A stretch of DNA of 64,000 bases from Shinella zoogloeoides (GTDB lineage: Bacteria; Pseudomonadota; Alphaproteobacteria; Rhizobiales; Rhizobiaceae): contig NZ_CP131130.1 in assembly GCF_033705735.1 (NCBI RefSeq), positions 1,925,001 through 1,989,000 on the forward strand, written 5' to 3'. Made by a program: the position numbers and the translations under genes. Shown here in pieces: positions 35,462 through 44,066 of the stretch (within the stretch, counting starts at the first letter, position 1; each line of letters starts with the position of its first letter). The notes below the pieces were generated by a model. It was given only the letters and a program-made list of their open reading frames with translations, had not been told where the DNA came from and did not search any database.

Positions 35462-36682
35462 ATGGACTCGATGATCATTGCCGCCGCACGGGCGCTGGCC
35501 GGCGGCGATCCGCTCGCCGCGCTGAATCGCGTGGCGCTGCGCGACGACGCCCCGGCGCTGGCGCTCCGCGGCATCGCCATGGCCCAGCTCGGCGATCTCG
35601 ACCGGGCGAAGGCCCTGTTGAAGAACGCCGCCCGCGCCTTCGGCCCGCGCGAGGCCGTGGCGCGGGCGCGCTGCATCGTCGCCGAGGCGGAAGTCGCCCT
35701 TGCCGCGCGCGACCTCGCCTGGCCGGTCAAGGCGCTTGCCACCGCCGGCGCGACGCTTCAGACCCATGGCGACCGCCTCAACGCCGCCCATGCCGAAACC
35801 CTCGCCATCCGCCGCCTGCTGCTGATCGGCCGGCTCGACGAAGCCGCCGCCCTGCTGGCGAAGCAAAACGCCGCCGCCCTGCCCCCGCCGCTGCGCGCCA
35901 CGCACGAACTGGCCGCCGCCGGCATCGCGCTCCGGCGGCTGCGCGTCGGCATCGCCCGCGAGGCCTTCTCCCGCGCCATCGAGGCCGCCCGGCAGGCCGG
36001 CATCCCCGCGCTCATCCGCGAGGTCGAGGATGCCGCTGCGGTGCTTCGCCAGCCCGCGGCCCGCCTCATCGCCGGGGGCGAGGCGCGCCCGCTCCTGCCC
36101 GATGCCGTGGAAGCCCTGTTCGCGACGGAGGCGCTCGTCGTCGATGCCTGCCGCCATGTGGTCCGCTGCGGGGAGACGGCCATCCCGCTCGCCACACGCC
36201 CCATCCTCTTTTCCCTACTGCGCACGCTCGCCGAGGCCTTTCCCGACGATGCGAGCCGGGAGGCCCTGCTGCTACGCGCCTTCCGCGCTCGGCACGCCGA
36301 TGAGTCGCATCGCGCCCGCTTGCGCGTGGAAATGGGCCGCCTGCGCGCCGAGATCGCCCCCTTCGCGGATATCGCCGCCACCCCGACCGGCTTCCTGCTG
36401 ACCCCGCGCGAGAACCGGGACGTCGTCGTGCTCGCCCCGCCGCGGGACGAACCCCATGCGGACGTGCTGGCGCTCTTTGCCGATGGCGAGGCGTGGTCGA
36501 GCTCGGCGCTCGCCATCGCGCTCGGCACCAGCGCCCGCACCGTGCAGCGCGCGCTGGAGCAGCTGGCCGCCGCCGGCAAGGTGGAGCCCGTCGGCCGCGG
36601 GCGGGCCCAGCGCTGGCTGACGCCGACGCCGGGCGCTTTCTCGACACTCTTGTTACTCCCAGGTCCGCTGCCCGGCAGCTAG
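35462..36682 (+). CDS. Transcriptional regulator with TPR-like N-terminus and C-terminal HTH
   Basis: A 406-residue alanine-rich protein. The first ~180 residues form helical repeats (for example LALRGIAMAQLGDLDRAKALL), compatible with TPR/SEL1-type repeats. The C-terminus has a winged-helix pattern (SSSALAIALGTSARTVQRALE, then LAAAGKVEPVGRGRAQRW). It is a putative DNA-binding regulator. It lies 34 bases before a beta-propeller protein gene in the same direction, and the two are probably one unit. No named family is recognised for the full length. Confidence 0.75.
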   Translation: MDSMIIAAARALAGGDPLAALNRVALRDDAPALALRGIAMAQLGDLDRAKALLKNAARAFGPREAVARARCIVAEAEVALAARDLAWPVKALATAGATLQTHGDRLNAAHAETLAIRRLLLIGRLDEAAALLAKQNAAALPPPLRATHELAAAGIALRRLRVGIAREAFSRAIEAARQAGIPALIREVEDAAAVLRQPAARLIAGGEARPLLPDAVEALFATEALVVDACRHVVRCGETAIPLATRPILFSLLRTLAEAFPDDASREALLLRAFRARHADESHRARLRVEMGRLRAEIAPFADIAATPTGFLLTPRENRDVVVLAPPRDEPHADVLALFADGEAWSSSALAIALGTSARTVQRALEQLAAAGKVEPVGRGRAQRWLTPTPGAFSTLLLLPGPLPGS

Positions 36683-36716
36683 GATGGGATCATCGACAGA
36701 CCCGAAGGAGATCACG

Positions 36717-37361
36717 ATGAGTACGACCGAGGCAGAGATCATCCACGAATACGGCCCCTATTCCGGCGTGGAGCAGGTCGGCGGCGTCACGTTCGACGGC
36801 AAGGCCGTCTGGTTCGCCGCCGGCGACGCCATCAGGGCGATCGACCCCGAGGACGGCCGCATGCTGGGCGCCATCGAGATGGCCGCCCATGCCGGCACCG
36901 CCTATGACGGCCGCCACCTCTTCCAGATCTCCGAGGACAGGATTCACAAGATCGACCCGGCCTCCGGCGCGGTGCTGGCGACCATCCCCGCCCCCGGCAA
37001 CGGCGGCGATTCCGGCCTTACCTGGGCGGAGGGCTCGCTGTGGGTCGGGGAATATCGCGGCAAGCAGATCCACCAGATCGATCCGGAAACCGGCGCGGTC
37101 ATCCGCATCGTCCGGAGCAACCGCATGGTGACGGGCGTCACCTGGGTGGACGGCGAGCTCTGGCACGGCACCTGGGAGGGCGACGAAAGCGACCTGCGCC
37201 ACATCGATCCCGCGACGGGCGCGGTACTCGACAGGATCGTCATGCCCAGGGGCATCGGCGTGTCGGGCCTGGAATCCGACGGCGCGGACCGCTTCTTCTG
37301 CGGCGACGGGCAAGGCGGCATGGTCCGCGCCGTCCGCCGCCCGCGCCGAGATCCGCGCTAG
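36717..37361 (+). CDS. Beta-propeller (glutamine cyclotransferase/YVTN-like) protein
   Basis: A 214-residue protein built of short repeats of the type 'W-x-G-x-I-x-x-I-D-P-x-T-G', seen as IRAIDPEDGRML, IHKIDPASGAVL, IHQIDPETGAVI and LRHIDPATGAVL. This is a beta-propeller related to glutamine cyclotransferase or Vgb-type lyases. No signal peptide is present. The start at 36717 has AAGGAG nine bases upstream; an in-frame ATG at 36684 is less likely. It converges with, and overlaps by four bases, the DUF1989 gene. Confidence 0.82.
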   Translation: MSTTEAEIIHEYGPYSGVEQVGGVTFDGKAVWFAAGDAIRAIDPEDGRMLGAIEMAAHAGTAYDGRHLFQISEDRIHKIDPASGAVLATIPAPGNGGDSGLTWAEGSLWVGEYRGKQIHQIDPETGAVIRIVRSNRMVTGVTWVDGELWHGTWEGDESDLRHIDPATGAVLDRIVMPRGIGVSGLESDGADRFFCGDGQGGMVRAVRRPRRDPR

Positions 37362-38218
37362 AGACCGTGGGTGCCGTCGTAGCCGTTGACCGGCGGCGCC
37401 GCCCAGCCCTTCGGCAGGCCCTTTGCCTTGTAGACCTCGACCACCATCGGATGGCAGGCCGCCGTGTCGGAGGAGTGCTCCGACGAGCAATCCCCGCCCG
37501 GGCAGGCCGACATGCAGCCGAGAAGATCGATCTCCGCGAAAAATTCCAGATAATCGCCCGGCCGCACCGGGCTCGCCTTCATGAAATACTGCCCGGTGTC
37601 GCGCGTAAAGCCGGTGCACATGAAGACGTTCAGCACGTCGTGCACGTAGCCTTCCGCCTCGCGCGGCGCCATGCCGGTCTTCTGCGCGAAGGCGCGTGTC
37701 AGGTTGGAATGGCAGCAATGGTGGTACTGGCCGCCATGGCTGAGCAGGTTGTGCGTATAGGGATCGCAACGCGTGCCGATCACGTCATGCACCGCGCCGC
37801 CGAATTCGTCGAAGCCGTACCAGTCCAGCGTGTCGTGGGTGATGGTAGCGATGGGGCGCAGATAGGGGAAATTGGAGAAGAGCTGGTCGCCGAGCCCGAC
37901 ATGGGTGCCGTTCAGCGCCCGCGTCTTGCCGGTATAGAGCCGTTCCTTCAGGTCATTGGCATTGAAGAGGTTGAGGTCGCCGACCTGCGGCCCCTCGCTG
38001 CAGACGATACGGCAGAAATGCCCCGCCGGCACCGACCACGTCGCCGCCTCGCGCGGCGGAACGACGATGGTCTCGACCAGCTCCAGGTCGTCGCGCAACG
38101 CACGATAGGCCGAAAGATCCGGCCGCGGCAGGCTCTCCACCGGATAACACACCACCGGCTTCACCGCCTTGCGCGCCGCCGCATCCGCGGGAGCCGCCGT
38201 AATCGGACTGGGCTTCAT
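37358..38218 (-). CDS. DUF1989 (urea carboxylase-associated family) protein
   Basis: A 286-residue protein with the DUF1989 core. A GHFCRIVCSEGPQVGDLNLFNANDLKE-like opening (shown here in parts: RIVCSEGPQVGDLN) is followed by a conserved cysteine-rich region CSACPGGDCSSE near residue 245 and histidines in HGGQYHHCCHSNL, suggesting a metal site. Family members sit next to urea carboxylase or allophanate genes. None are here, so the reaction is unknown. GGAGGAGG precedes the ATG at 38218. It is the last chromosomal gene before the mobile element. Confidence 0.85.
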   Translation of the reverse strand: MKPSPITAAPADAAARKAVKPVVCYPVESLPRPDLSAYRALRDDLELVETIVVPPREAATWSVPAGHFCRIVCSEGPQVGDLNLFNANDLKERLYTGKTRALNGTHVGLGDQLFSNFPYLRPIATITHDTLDWYGFDEFGGAVHDVIGTRCDPYTHNLLSHGGQYHHCCHSNLTRAFAQKTGMAPREAEGYVHDVLNVFMCTGFTRDTGQYFMKASPVRPGDYLEFFAEIDLLGCMSACPGGDCSSEHSSDTAACHPMVVEVYKAKGLPKGWAAPPVNGYDGTHGL

Positions 38219-38385
38219 GACATCCTCCTCCACAGACGCCTTCCGGGCGCCTACTCCAACCTTGTTGAATAACATTATTATGATTGTTCAACAGAAAGCA
38301 ATCGAAACAGCGACGCGGCATGTCGGATCGCGCAAGGAGACCACCTTGCGAGCAAACCCGCATTCAAACGGCTGATAATGAAGAA

Positions 38386-38404
38386 AAATGGTGGGCCCGG
38401 AGGG
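38386..38404. repeat. attL, 19-bp copy of the tRNA 3' end
   Basis: aaatggtgggcccggaggg is identical to 57833-57851. The right copy is the 3' end of a tRNA gene (CCA, acceptor and T-stem strand). At this left site there is no tRNA body, so it is the duplicated end made by integration. Confidence 0.9.
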
Positions 38405-38557
38405 CCTGCCGAATTCGAGCAAAATCAGCTGCTTAACCCCGTGTGGGACGAAAACCCCGCTTCATAAAAATCAATGGCTTAACAAAGCGACCGTCCCACT
38501 TTTTCCGGCCGTTTTCGGCCCTTCTTTCCCACTCGCGTTGCGCCCAGAGAGGCGCGC
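38405..38557. promoter_or_regulatory. Left-end non-coding region of the element, candidate oriT
   Basis: The 150 bases before the HTH gene hold an 8-bp inverted repeat (gtgggacg 38443-38450 / cgtcccac 38492-38499) and a short hairpin ggccg-tttt-cggcc at 38507-38520. Mobilization origins usually lie next to mob genes and contain such repeats. No nic site can be recognised by eye, so this is only a candidate; the promoter of the mob genes probably lies here too. Confidence 0.35.
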
Positions 38558-38980
38558 ATGAGCGGGGCCCGGCCGTTTCGGGATGTGAAGCTGCAGTGGC
38601 TTCAGCAATTGAGCTGCGACAAGGATTTGAGCGACAACGCGCGATCCGTGGCCCTCTATATCGTCACCACGCATTTGAACGGCCACACCGGAAAGGCGTG
38701 GCCGTCCTATCAAACGATTGCCGACGCGACCGGCAAGAGCGTCAAGACCATTCAGCGCGCCGTCCGTGAACTTGAGGTCAAAGGATGGTTCGAGGTCCAG
38801 CGCGGAAATGGCGTCGGGCACAACACAGAATATCGTCCCTCAGCGGCGTCGATTTTACGCGCATCGGACGCCCGCGAAAAGACGGACAAAGTTGTCACCC
38901 TTTACCCAGATAAAGGCGGTCAGATGTGCCCAGCGAAGGGGGACAAATATGTCCACCAAACCCAGAGAAAGAAAAAATAA
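38558..38980 (+). CDS. Helix-turn-helix protein, N-terminal part of a frameshifted gene
   Basis: A 140-residue frame with a winged helix of the replication-initiator/HTH_36 type: LSDNARSVALYIVTTHLNG, SYQTIADATGKSVKTIQRAV and ELEVKGWFEVQRGNG. The frame ends in a lysine-rich tail shortly after a run of five G (about 38938-38942). One more G would join it to the next frame and give the expected GGQICPPNPEKEK continuation. It is probably the first gene of the mobilization module and a regulator or initiator. The break could be a true mutation, slippage or a sequence error. Confidence 0.75.
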   Translation: MSGARPFRDVKLQWLQQLSCDKDLSDNARSVALYIVTTHLNGHTGKAWPSYQTIADATGKSVKTIQRAVRELEVKGWFEVQRGNGVGHNTEYRPSAASILRASDAREKTDKVVTLYPDKGGQMCPAKGDKYVHQTQRKKK

Positions 38981-39297
38981 AAAAACCTAACCCGCGCGAG
39001 GACGCCCCGCCGCGCGTCGAGACGCGGCGAGCCGTCCCGCTCGTTTTCGTGGCTGAAACCAAGTCGGATCAGGTCGAGCAATGGCGCGATTGGTTGCGGC
39101 GTCACGGCTTTCCTTCGATCGATGCCTTGGGCATGCGGACGGTGAAAACCGGGAAAGCAGGCTATGCCCTGCCCAGCTATTGGCCACCGGACGAAGCAAG
39201 CTCCAGCGCGCTCGATTGGATCGCTTTCTTCAGCCGCCGCCGTGACCACATCGCCGCCGAAACCGCCCGACAGACCGACCTTCGGAGGGCGTCATGA
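38926..39297 (+). CDS. C-terminal part of the frameshifted HTH gene
   Basis: A frame of 123 codons that overlaps the HTH frame by 55 bases in another register. It contains the helical block QVEQWRDWLRRHGFPSIDAL and GYALPSYWPPDE, which look like the C-terminal domain that normally follows the HTH domain in mobilization elements. Its stop overlaps the mobC start by ATGA. I read it as the second half of one gene that is split at the G run. The true start, if it is separately translated, is unclear. Confidence 0.6.
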   Translation: MPSEGGQICPPNPEKEKIKKPNPREDAPPRVETRRAVPLVFVAETKSDQVEQWRDWLRRHGFPSIDALGMRTVKTGKAGYALPSYWPPDEASSSALDWIAFFSRRRDHIAAETARQTDLRRAS

Positions 39298-39776
39298 CGG
39301 ACGGCGATTTGAAGGGAGCAAGGCGACCCCTGTCATACGGCGAGCCGTCCGACAGGGAGCCTTGTGAGGGGAGGCAGGCCTCCCCTTCAAACCCCACCAA
39401 GAGCACGCGGGGATCGCGCAAAGGCGACCTCAATGCCCTCGTGGTTTTCCGCTGCACGGCATCGGAAAAGCAGGCGCTGACCGCACGTGCGGCGCGGGCC
39501 GGTGTGCCCTTCACCACGCTGATGCGGGAAGCGCTCGGCCTCACCGAGGCGCGCGGCCGCCGTCCGGTTCCCAAGGTGGACCCGGAGTTGGTGCGCGCCG
39601 TCGCGCGGATCGGCGGCAACCTCAACCAGATCGCGCGATGGCTGAATGCGGCCCAGGTTCAGGGCCAGGTGTCCGCTATCGACGCAATCACGGTTGCCGC
39701 GCGCCTGGTCACCATCGAGCGGGCGCTATCGGAAACCCTTGAGCAGTTCACGGCCAAGGATGGCGCGCCGTGCTGA
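39294..39776 (+). CDS. mobC: Mobilization protein MobC
   Basis: A 160-residue relaxosome accessory protein. After a disordered N-terminus there is a ribbon-helix-helix-type region (NALVVFRCTASEKQALTARA). The MobC motif follows, ARIGGNLNQIARWLN near residue 110, with a helical tail. MobC proteins open the transfer origin for the relaxase. It overlaps both neighbours: ATGA with the HTH gene and 7 bases with the relaxase gene. Confidence 0.9.
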   Translation: MTDGDLKGARRPLSYGEPSDREPCEGRQASPSNPTKSTRGSRKGDLNALVVFRCTASEKQALTARAARAGVPFTTLMREALGLTEARGRRPVPKVDPELVRAVARIGGNLNQIARWLNAAQVQGQVSAIDAITVAARLVTIERALSETLEQFTAKDGAPC

Positions 39777-41395
39777 TCAAGTTTTTCCGAAACGGCCAGG
39801 GCGGCGGATCGGGACCGGTTGACTATCTGGTCGAGCGCGACGTTGTCGCTTACGACCAGAGCCGCAACGCGATCCGCGATGAGCGCGGCGAGGTCATGCT
39901 GTTTGCCCGCGAGCCCTTGCCTGAAGTGCTGCGCGGCGACACCGAGCGCATGCGCGCGCTGATCGACGCCTGCCCACACCAATGGACCTATCGCGCCGGC
40001 GTCATCGCCTTCACGGCGGAAGACGCGCCGAACCCTGCCCAGCAACGGCAGGTGATGGACGCCTTTGAGAGCCTTGCCTTTGCCGGCCTCGAATCCGACC
40101 AGCGCGATATGCTGTGGGTACGCCACACCCATGAGGGCCGCGTCGAGCTGCATTTCGTGACGCCGCGCATGGAGCTTGCGAGCGGGCGCAGCCTCAACAT
40201 CACGCCGCCCGGCTACCAGAAGCACTACGACGCCTTGCGCGATGTTCTGAACAAGGAACACGGCTGGAACGATCCGGTGGCGCCGGAGCGCGCCCGCGAG
40301 ACCGTCAGCCTAATCGAGAGCGTTAGGCGTGGCGATGCTCGTGAGTTGATCCATGACTGGATCGTCCAGCGCATCGAGACCGGCGAAATCAATGACCGCC
40401 CAAGCATGACCGAGGCCTTGACGGCGGCAGGTTTCGACCTGCCGCGCGCCGGCAAAAACTACATCACCGTGCGCGACCCCGAGGCGGACGAGCGCTGGCG
40501 TCTGAAAGGAGACCTGTTCCGTGAAGACTGGACCCGAGAGAATACCCTTGAGCGAGCGCTTGAAAGATCGGCTGGCGAGCCCAGCCGTTCCGGAAGCCGG
40601 CTCGACGCCATCGCCCTCGACGAGCTTCGAGACCGATTGGAGCGAAGCCTTGAAGCGCGCGCAAGCTACAATCAAGACCGATATCCGCAGCTTCACGGAC
40701 GCGAACCGCCAGCACTTGAGCGCGGCACTGGCGACGACCGAGGCGGACGTGAACCGGCTTCGCTCGATGGTGCAGCCATTCTTCCTGACCATGGGCGCGG
40801 TGGCCTTACTGATCATCCTGTTGAGCTTCACCGCGAGCTGGTTTTGGGCGGGGCTGATGATCGACCGCGCCCAGAGCGCCAGCCTCTGGCAGATGGGCTT
40901 GCAAATCAACCAGACCAGCAACGGCAAGGTCCTGACCTGGAACGTCGACCGCCTTCAGCTGATCACCTGCCAGGCCGGCACAGCCAAAACCGCATGCCTG
41001 AAGATCGTCCAAGGAGATTGACCGATGACCAAAGCCACCAGGCCGCCGATGCCCGAGAACCTGTCGCCGCTGGAGCGCGAATTGTTGGGTTACGTCGAGA
41101 CGTTGATGAACACCTTGCAGAGCGGAACCGCGCAGTTCGAGGCGCTGGAGAAACGCTCGACCGACATGATCGAAAATCGGCAAGCGGCTTTGGAAGGATC
41201 GCTGAAATCGCTCATCGCGTCACAGGCTACGTTCATGAACGCCTGGCTCGCCTCCGGCAATCCTTCCAGCGGCACGGTCTCGACCGAGCTGGTGGAAGCG
41301 TTCGCTCTGCTGGAGCAGGCCGAAGCGATGCTGGAGACGGTCGCGCCGCCGACGTGACAACTCGATCACCCGCGTCCGATCGCGGCCGCATCTGA
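39770..41395 (+). CDS. mobA: Relaxase (MobA/VirD2-type)
   Basis: A 541-residue relaxase with a GTG start at 39770. The N-terminal 300 residues form the nuclease domain: VDYLVERD near residue 17 (a candidate catalytic tyrosine at 19) and the three-histidine metal motif RHTHEGRVELHF at 118-129. The C-terminal 240 residues are Arg/Asp/Gly-rich and unstructured. That region is overlapped by two frames of a different register that look like real proteins, so its composition may be a by-product of the nested genes. It cuts and carries the transferred strand to a helper conjugation system. Confidence 0.9.
   Translation: MLIKFFRNGQGGGSGPVDYLVERDVVAYDQSRNAIRDERGEVMLFAREPLPEVLRGDTERMRALIDACPHQWTYRAGVIAFTAEDAPNPAQQRQVMDAFESLAFAGLESDQRDMLWVRHTHEGRVELHFVTPRMELASGRSLNITPPGYQKHYDALRDVLNKEHGWNDPVAPERARETVSLIESVRRGDARELIHDWIVQRIETGEINDRPSMTEALTAAGFDLPRAGKNYITVRDPEADERWRLKGDLFREDWTRENTLERALERSAGEPSRSGSRLDAIALDELRDRLERSLEARASYNQDRYPQLHGREPPALERGTGDDRGGREPASLDGAAILPDHGRGGLTDHPVELHRELVLGGADDRPRPERQPLADGLANQPDQQRQGPDLERRPPSADHLPGRHSQNRMPEDRPRRLTDDQSHQAADAREPVAAGARIVGLRRDVDEHLAERNRAVRGAGETLDRHDRKSASGFGRIAEIAHRVTGYVHERLARLRQSFQRHGLDRAGGSVRSAGAGRSDAGDGRAADVTTRSPASDRGRI
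40521..41021 (+). CDS. MobB-like membrane protein nested in the relaxase gene
   Basis: A 166-residue frame wholly inside the relaxase gene in another register. It has a helical, charged region (SEALKRAQATIKTDIRSFTD), one strong membrane segment at about 86-114 (FFLTMGAVALLIILLSFTAS) and a soluble tail with two cysteines. RSF1010 mobB and ColE1 mbeB are nested in their relaxase genes in the same way and help link the relaxosome to the coupling protein. The protein-like composition compared with the relaxase frame supports real translation. Confidence 0.75.
   Translation: MKTGPERIPLSERLKDRLASPAVPEAGSTPSPSTSFETDWSEALKRAQATIKTDIRSFTDANRQHLSAALATTEADVNRLRSMVQPFFLTMGAVALLIILLSFTASWFWAGLMIDRAQSASLWQMGLQINQTSNGKVLTWNVDRLQLITCQAGTAKTACLKIVQGD
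41025..41357 (+). CDS. MbeD/MobD-like small helical protein nested in the relaxase gene
   Basis: A 110-residue frame starting three bases after the MobB-like stop, in the same register, with GGAG nine bases before the ATG. It is mostly helical (SPLERELLGYVETLMNTLQ, EKRSTDMIENRQAALEGS). It ends 38 bases before the relaxase stop. Order and nesting match the small mob genes of ColE1-type plasmids. The function is inferred from position only. Confidence 0.65.
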   Translation: MTKATRPPMPENLSPLERELLGYVETLMNTLQSGTAQFEALEKRSTDMIENRQAALEGSLKSLIASQATFMNAWLASGNPSSGTVSTELVEAFALLEQAEAMLETVAPPT

Positions 41396-41424
41396 TTTTT
41401 CATTTCCGTCTGGAGTTTCGATCC

Positions 41425-43275
41425 ATGAATTTGATTATTCAGCCCTATCGCTATGCCCTTTCCATTGCCGTCGTTGCGGCCGGTTTCCTGCTGATGGAGA
41501 CCACGCCGTTGTTCTGGCCACCCATTTACCAGAACGCGCGCGCCGCAATCCTGGTTATGTTTTTCGGGTTTGCGCTGCTGGCATTGGCGGGAGACACCCA
41601 GGGCCGCATCCGCAGCGCGTCGGGCTTAGCTGTGGGGGCTGCCCTCCTTGCCGCGTCTGCTCTCGCCCTTACCGACCCGACCATTGCGGCAGGCGTCCTG
41701 CTCGACAGCTTCAAAGCTTGGCGAAATGCCGGCTATTCGGGAATCGAAAGCATCCGAGGCATGGCATCGACCTGGGATCGCTTCACAGAGGCGCAGAAGC
41801 TGGGTGTGCAAACCAGCCTCGCCATCGGCCTGCCTGTGCCCTTGTTCTTCATCTTGCGCGCGATCTCGATTGTCGCCCCAGTTTCGTCAAACCGCATTTC
41901 AAAACAAGGCCCATGGCGCACCCGATGGATGAACCGGAGTGAGCTGCGCCAACTCCAGCACAACGATACCGGCTTGCCGCTCGGTCTCTCCGGCGGCGCG
42001 ATGCTGCGCTACCGCCGCAACCCGAAGACCGGATGGCGCGCCGGTCACCATGTCGCCATCGCCGGCACCCGCGCCGGGAAAGGGGTGTCCGTTGTCATTC
42101 CCGCCATAATCGACCATGACGGGCCGGTCGCGGCCCTGGACATCAAGGGCGAGAACTTCGCCGTGACGCGCCGCTATCGGCAGTCGCTCGGCCGTCAAGT
42201 CGTGGTTCTCAATCCCTTCGGTGTCATCGAGCCGTCGAAGGATCGTTTCAACCCGCTCGACTATATCAGGCAAGCACACCTTGTCCGTGATATCGAGGTC
42301 ATTGCCGAGGGGCTTGTTCGACCGGAAGGCGGAAACGGTACACACTTCGCTGAAATGGCGAAATCCATGATTGCCGCCGTGATCGAGGTCGTCATGACCA
42401 GGCGCGCGGAAGCTGATCGCAATCTGATCACCATCATGGACCTGTTGTTTTCCGCCAACTTTGAAAAGACGCTGACGGAATGGGCTGGGGCGCCGGAGAC
42501 ATTCGGCACCCGCCCGGCCGCCGCAGCTGCCACCTTCCTTGCAGCCGGCGAGAACGAGCGCGGCGCAATCAAGACGACCATCAAGAAGGCATTCGATTGG
42601 GCTCGTTCGGATGAATTGCGCACCTTTCTCGGCACCTCCACATGCTCATTCGAAAACCTGTTCGAGGGCCGCGCCGACCTCTTCATGGTCGTGCCGCTCG
42701 ACCAGGTTGACGCCCAGGCCGTCTTTCTCCGGTTGCTGACGAACATCATTCTCGGCATGGCTGTCCGCCTTGAAGGTGCTCGAAAGCCGAAAAAGAACGT
42801 GCTTCTTGTGCTGGACGAGTTTGTCCGTCTCGGCAGAATGGAAAAGCTGATCAACATCGCCAACGTCGCCGCCGGCTGCGGCATCGAGGCACTGTTCATC
42901 ACCCAGGACAAGGGCCAGATCGAAAGCGTCTATGGCAAGGGCGACAGCGCCAGCATTCTCGGCTCTTGCGTCACGACTCGCATTTTCGGTCTCGGCCGCG
43001 CTGAGTTTGAAACCACTAATTGGGCCGCGAACGCGCTCGGCGACCAGACGGTGCTCACTCGCACGAAGCAATCGTCCGCCAAATTCGGCGAGAGCCATAA
43101 GACCTCAACCGCCGAACAGCGCCAGAAGCTCATGACCGCAGATCAGATCCTGGAAATGAAGACCGGCAAGATGCTGCTGCTGACGGGCTCGAAGCCGCCG
43201 GCGCTTGTTGACGCGATCGTGTCGCACCGGCATCCGGCATATCGGGGGAAGCTGGACCGGAACCCGATGGTGTGA
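41425..43275 (+). CDS. Type IV coupling protein, VirD4/TraG family
   Basis: A 616-residue coupling ATPase. Four membrane segments fill residues 8-150. Walker A is GTRAGKGVS at 214-222, preceded by HHVAIA, and Walker B is VLLVLDEFVRL near residue 450, with an ALFITQDKGQIESVYG stretch after it. It brings the relaxase-DNA complex to a helper secretion channel. It starts 29 bases after the relaxase gene. No other type IV secretion gene is on the element. Confidence 0.93.
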   Translation: MNLIIQPYRYALSIAVVAAGFLLMETTPLFWPPIYQNARAAILVMFFGFALLALAGDTQGRIRSASGLAVGAALLAASALALTDPTIAAGVLLDSFKAWRNAGYSGIESIRGMASTWDRFTEAQKLGVQTSLAIGLPVPLFFILRAISIVAPVSSNRISKQGPWRTRWMNRSELRQLQHNDTGLPLGLSGGAMLRYRRNPKTGWRAGHHVAIAGTRAGKGVSVVIPAIIDHDGPVAALDIKGENFAVTRRYRQSLGRQVVVLNPFGVIEPSKDRFNPLDYIRQAHLVRDIEVIAEGLVRPEGGNGTHFAEMAKSMIAAVIEVVMTRRAEADRNLITIMDLLFSANFEKTLTEWAGAPETFGTRPAAAAATFLAAGENERGAIKTTIKKAFDWARSDELRTFLGTSTCSFENLFEGRADLFMVVPLDQVDAQAVFLRLLTNIILGMAVRLEGARKPKKNVLLVLDEFVRLGRMEKLINIANVAAGCGIEALFITQDKGQIESVYGKGDSASILGSCVTTRIFGLGRAEFETTNWAANALGDQTVLTRTKQSSAKFGESHKTSTAEQRQKLMTADQILEMKTGKMLLLTGSKPPALVDAIVSHRHPAYRGKLDRNPMV

Positions 43276-43316
43276 ACCGCCACCTAACCAGCTGCTCGCA
43301 AATGGAATGCCAGGCG

Positions 43317-44063
43317 CTATCGCTGAAGCAACTTCAGAGTTTTTCCAGGAACTTCAGCTTCTTTTATTTCAAATCCATGAAATATTTCACGGTCAAGATG
43401 TGTTCTTACAAACCTATAATACTTGTTTCTTTCAGAATGAAATGAGTATAAACCGCGACCTCCAACGAGTGCCTGCAGAAGAAGTCGCTGCGCTTCCTCA
43501 TCTGAAAGCGTCATTGGCGAGACGGACTCTGCGCCTGTACGGGTATATTCTTGACGTTTGTGTTTCGGATTTGGCTCATAGCGGGGGAGAGCCCGCCTTA
43601 TCGCCTCTAGCCCGCTCACGAATGAAACACTATACTCCGACTCAGAATCTGCAACCAATAAGTCATCACAAGCATCCGGCAGTTCTGGGTGACGTAAACC
43701 AAGCCATATCGCGTGGGGCTTGATGTCTTGGCCTGATATTGCGCCCTCGTTCGTAAAGTCTTCGCGCGACACCTTCGTCATTTGAGGGGGCGCATCACAT
43801 TCCACAGCTCTGTTTCTCGTAAAAAGATACCAAAGACGGGCCATGTCGCGGTCATTTACCGCACTAATTGTCTGAATTAGCGATTCTGCGGGTCGAAGGG
43901 AAAGGTTCTCAATTGCTGGGTCAAAATAGAGTGTCACTGTTCGAGCTAGCGCGGGCTCCGCATACTGCAGCGCAACGACAAGTTCGCCGATACAGTGTTC
44001 GGCTTCCGAAAAAGCATAGCATTGTTCTTTCACTGTCAAAGGAACGAGATAAAAGCTTTTCAT
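43317..44063 (-). CDS. Unidentified protein, last gene of the defence-like block
   Basis: A 248-residue soluble protein that I do not recognise. It starts MKSFYLVPLTVKEQCYAFSE and is followed by a helical region, TISAVNDRDMARLWYLFTRN, and a C-terminal stretch YSFHSERNKYYRFVRTHLDR with HGFEIKEAEVPG. The basic/aromatic C-terminus with several His, Arg and Tyr could be a nucleic-acid or nuclease-like surface, but no catalytic motif is clear. It starts 3 bases after the DUF3696 ATPase stop, so it is translated with it. Codon use is more A+T-rich than in the chromosome. Confidence 0.75.
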   Translation of the reverse strand: MKSFYLVPLTVKEQCYAFSEAEHCIGELVVALQYAEPALARTVTLYFDPAIENLSLRPAESLIQTISAVNDRDMARLWYLFTRNRAVECDAPPQMTKVSREDFTNEGAISGQDIKPHAIWLGLRHPELPDACDDLLVADSESEYSVSFVSGLEAIRRALPRYEPNPKHKRQEYTRTGAESVSPMTLSDEEAQRLLLQALVGGRGLYSFHSERNKYYRFVRTHLDREIFHGFEIKEAEVPGKTLKLLQR

Positions 44064-44066
44064 GTT

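Noticed and set aside
35189..36157. N-terminal extension of the MFS transporter frame to 36157
   Set aside because: The extension is antisense to the regulator gene and has no membrane segments; a good ribosome-binding site supports 35188.
43205..43723. Rightward 172-codon frame at the end of the coupling protein gene
   Set aside because: It overlaps the coupling protein in another frame and then runs antisense to the unidentified leftward gene. No motif supports it.
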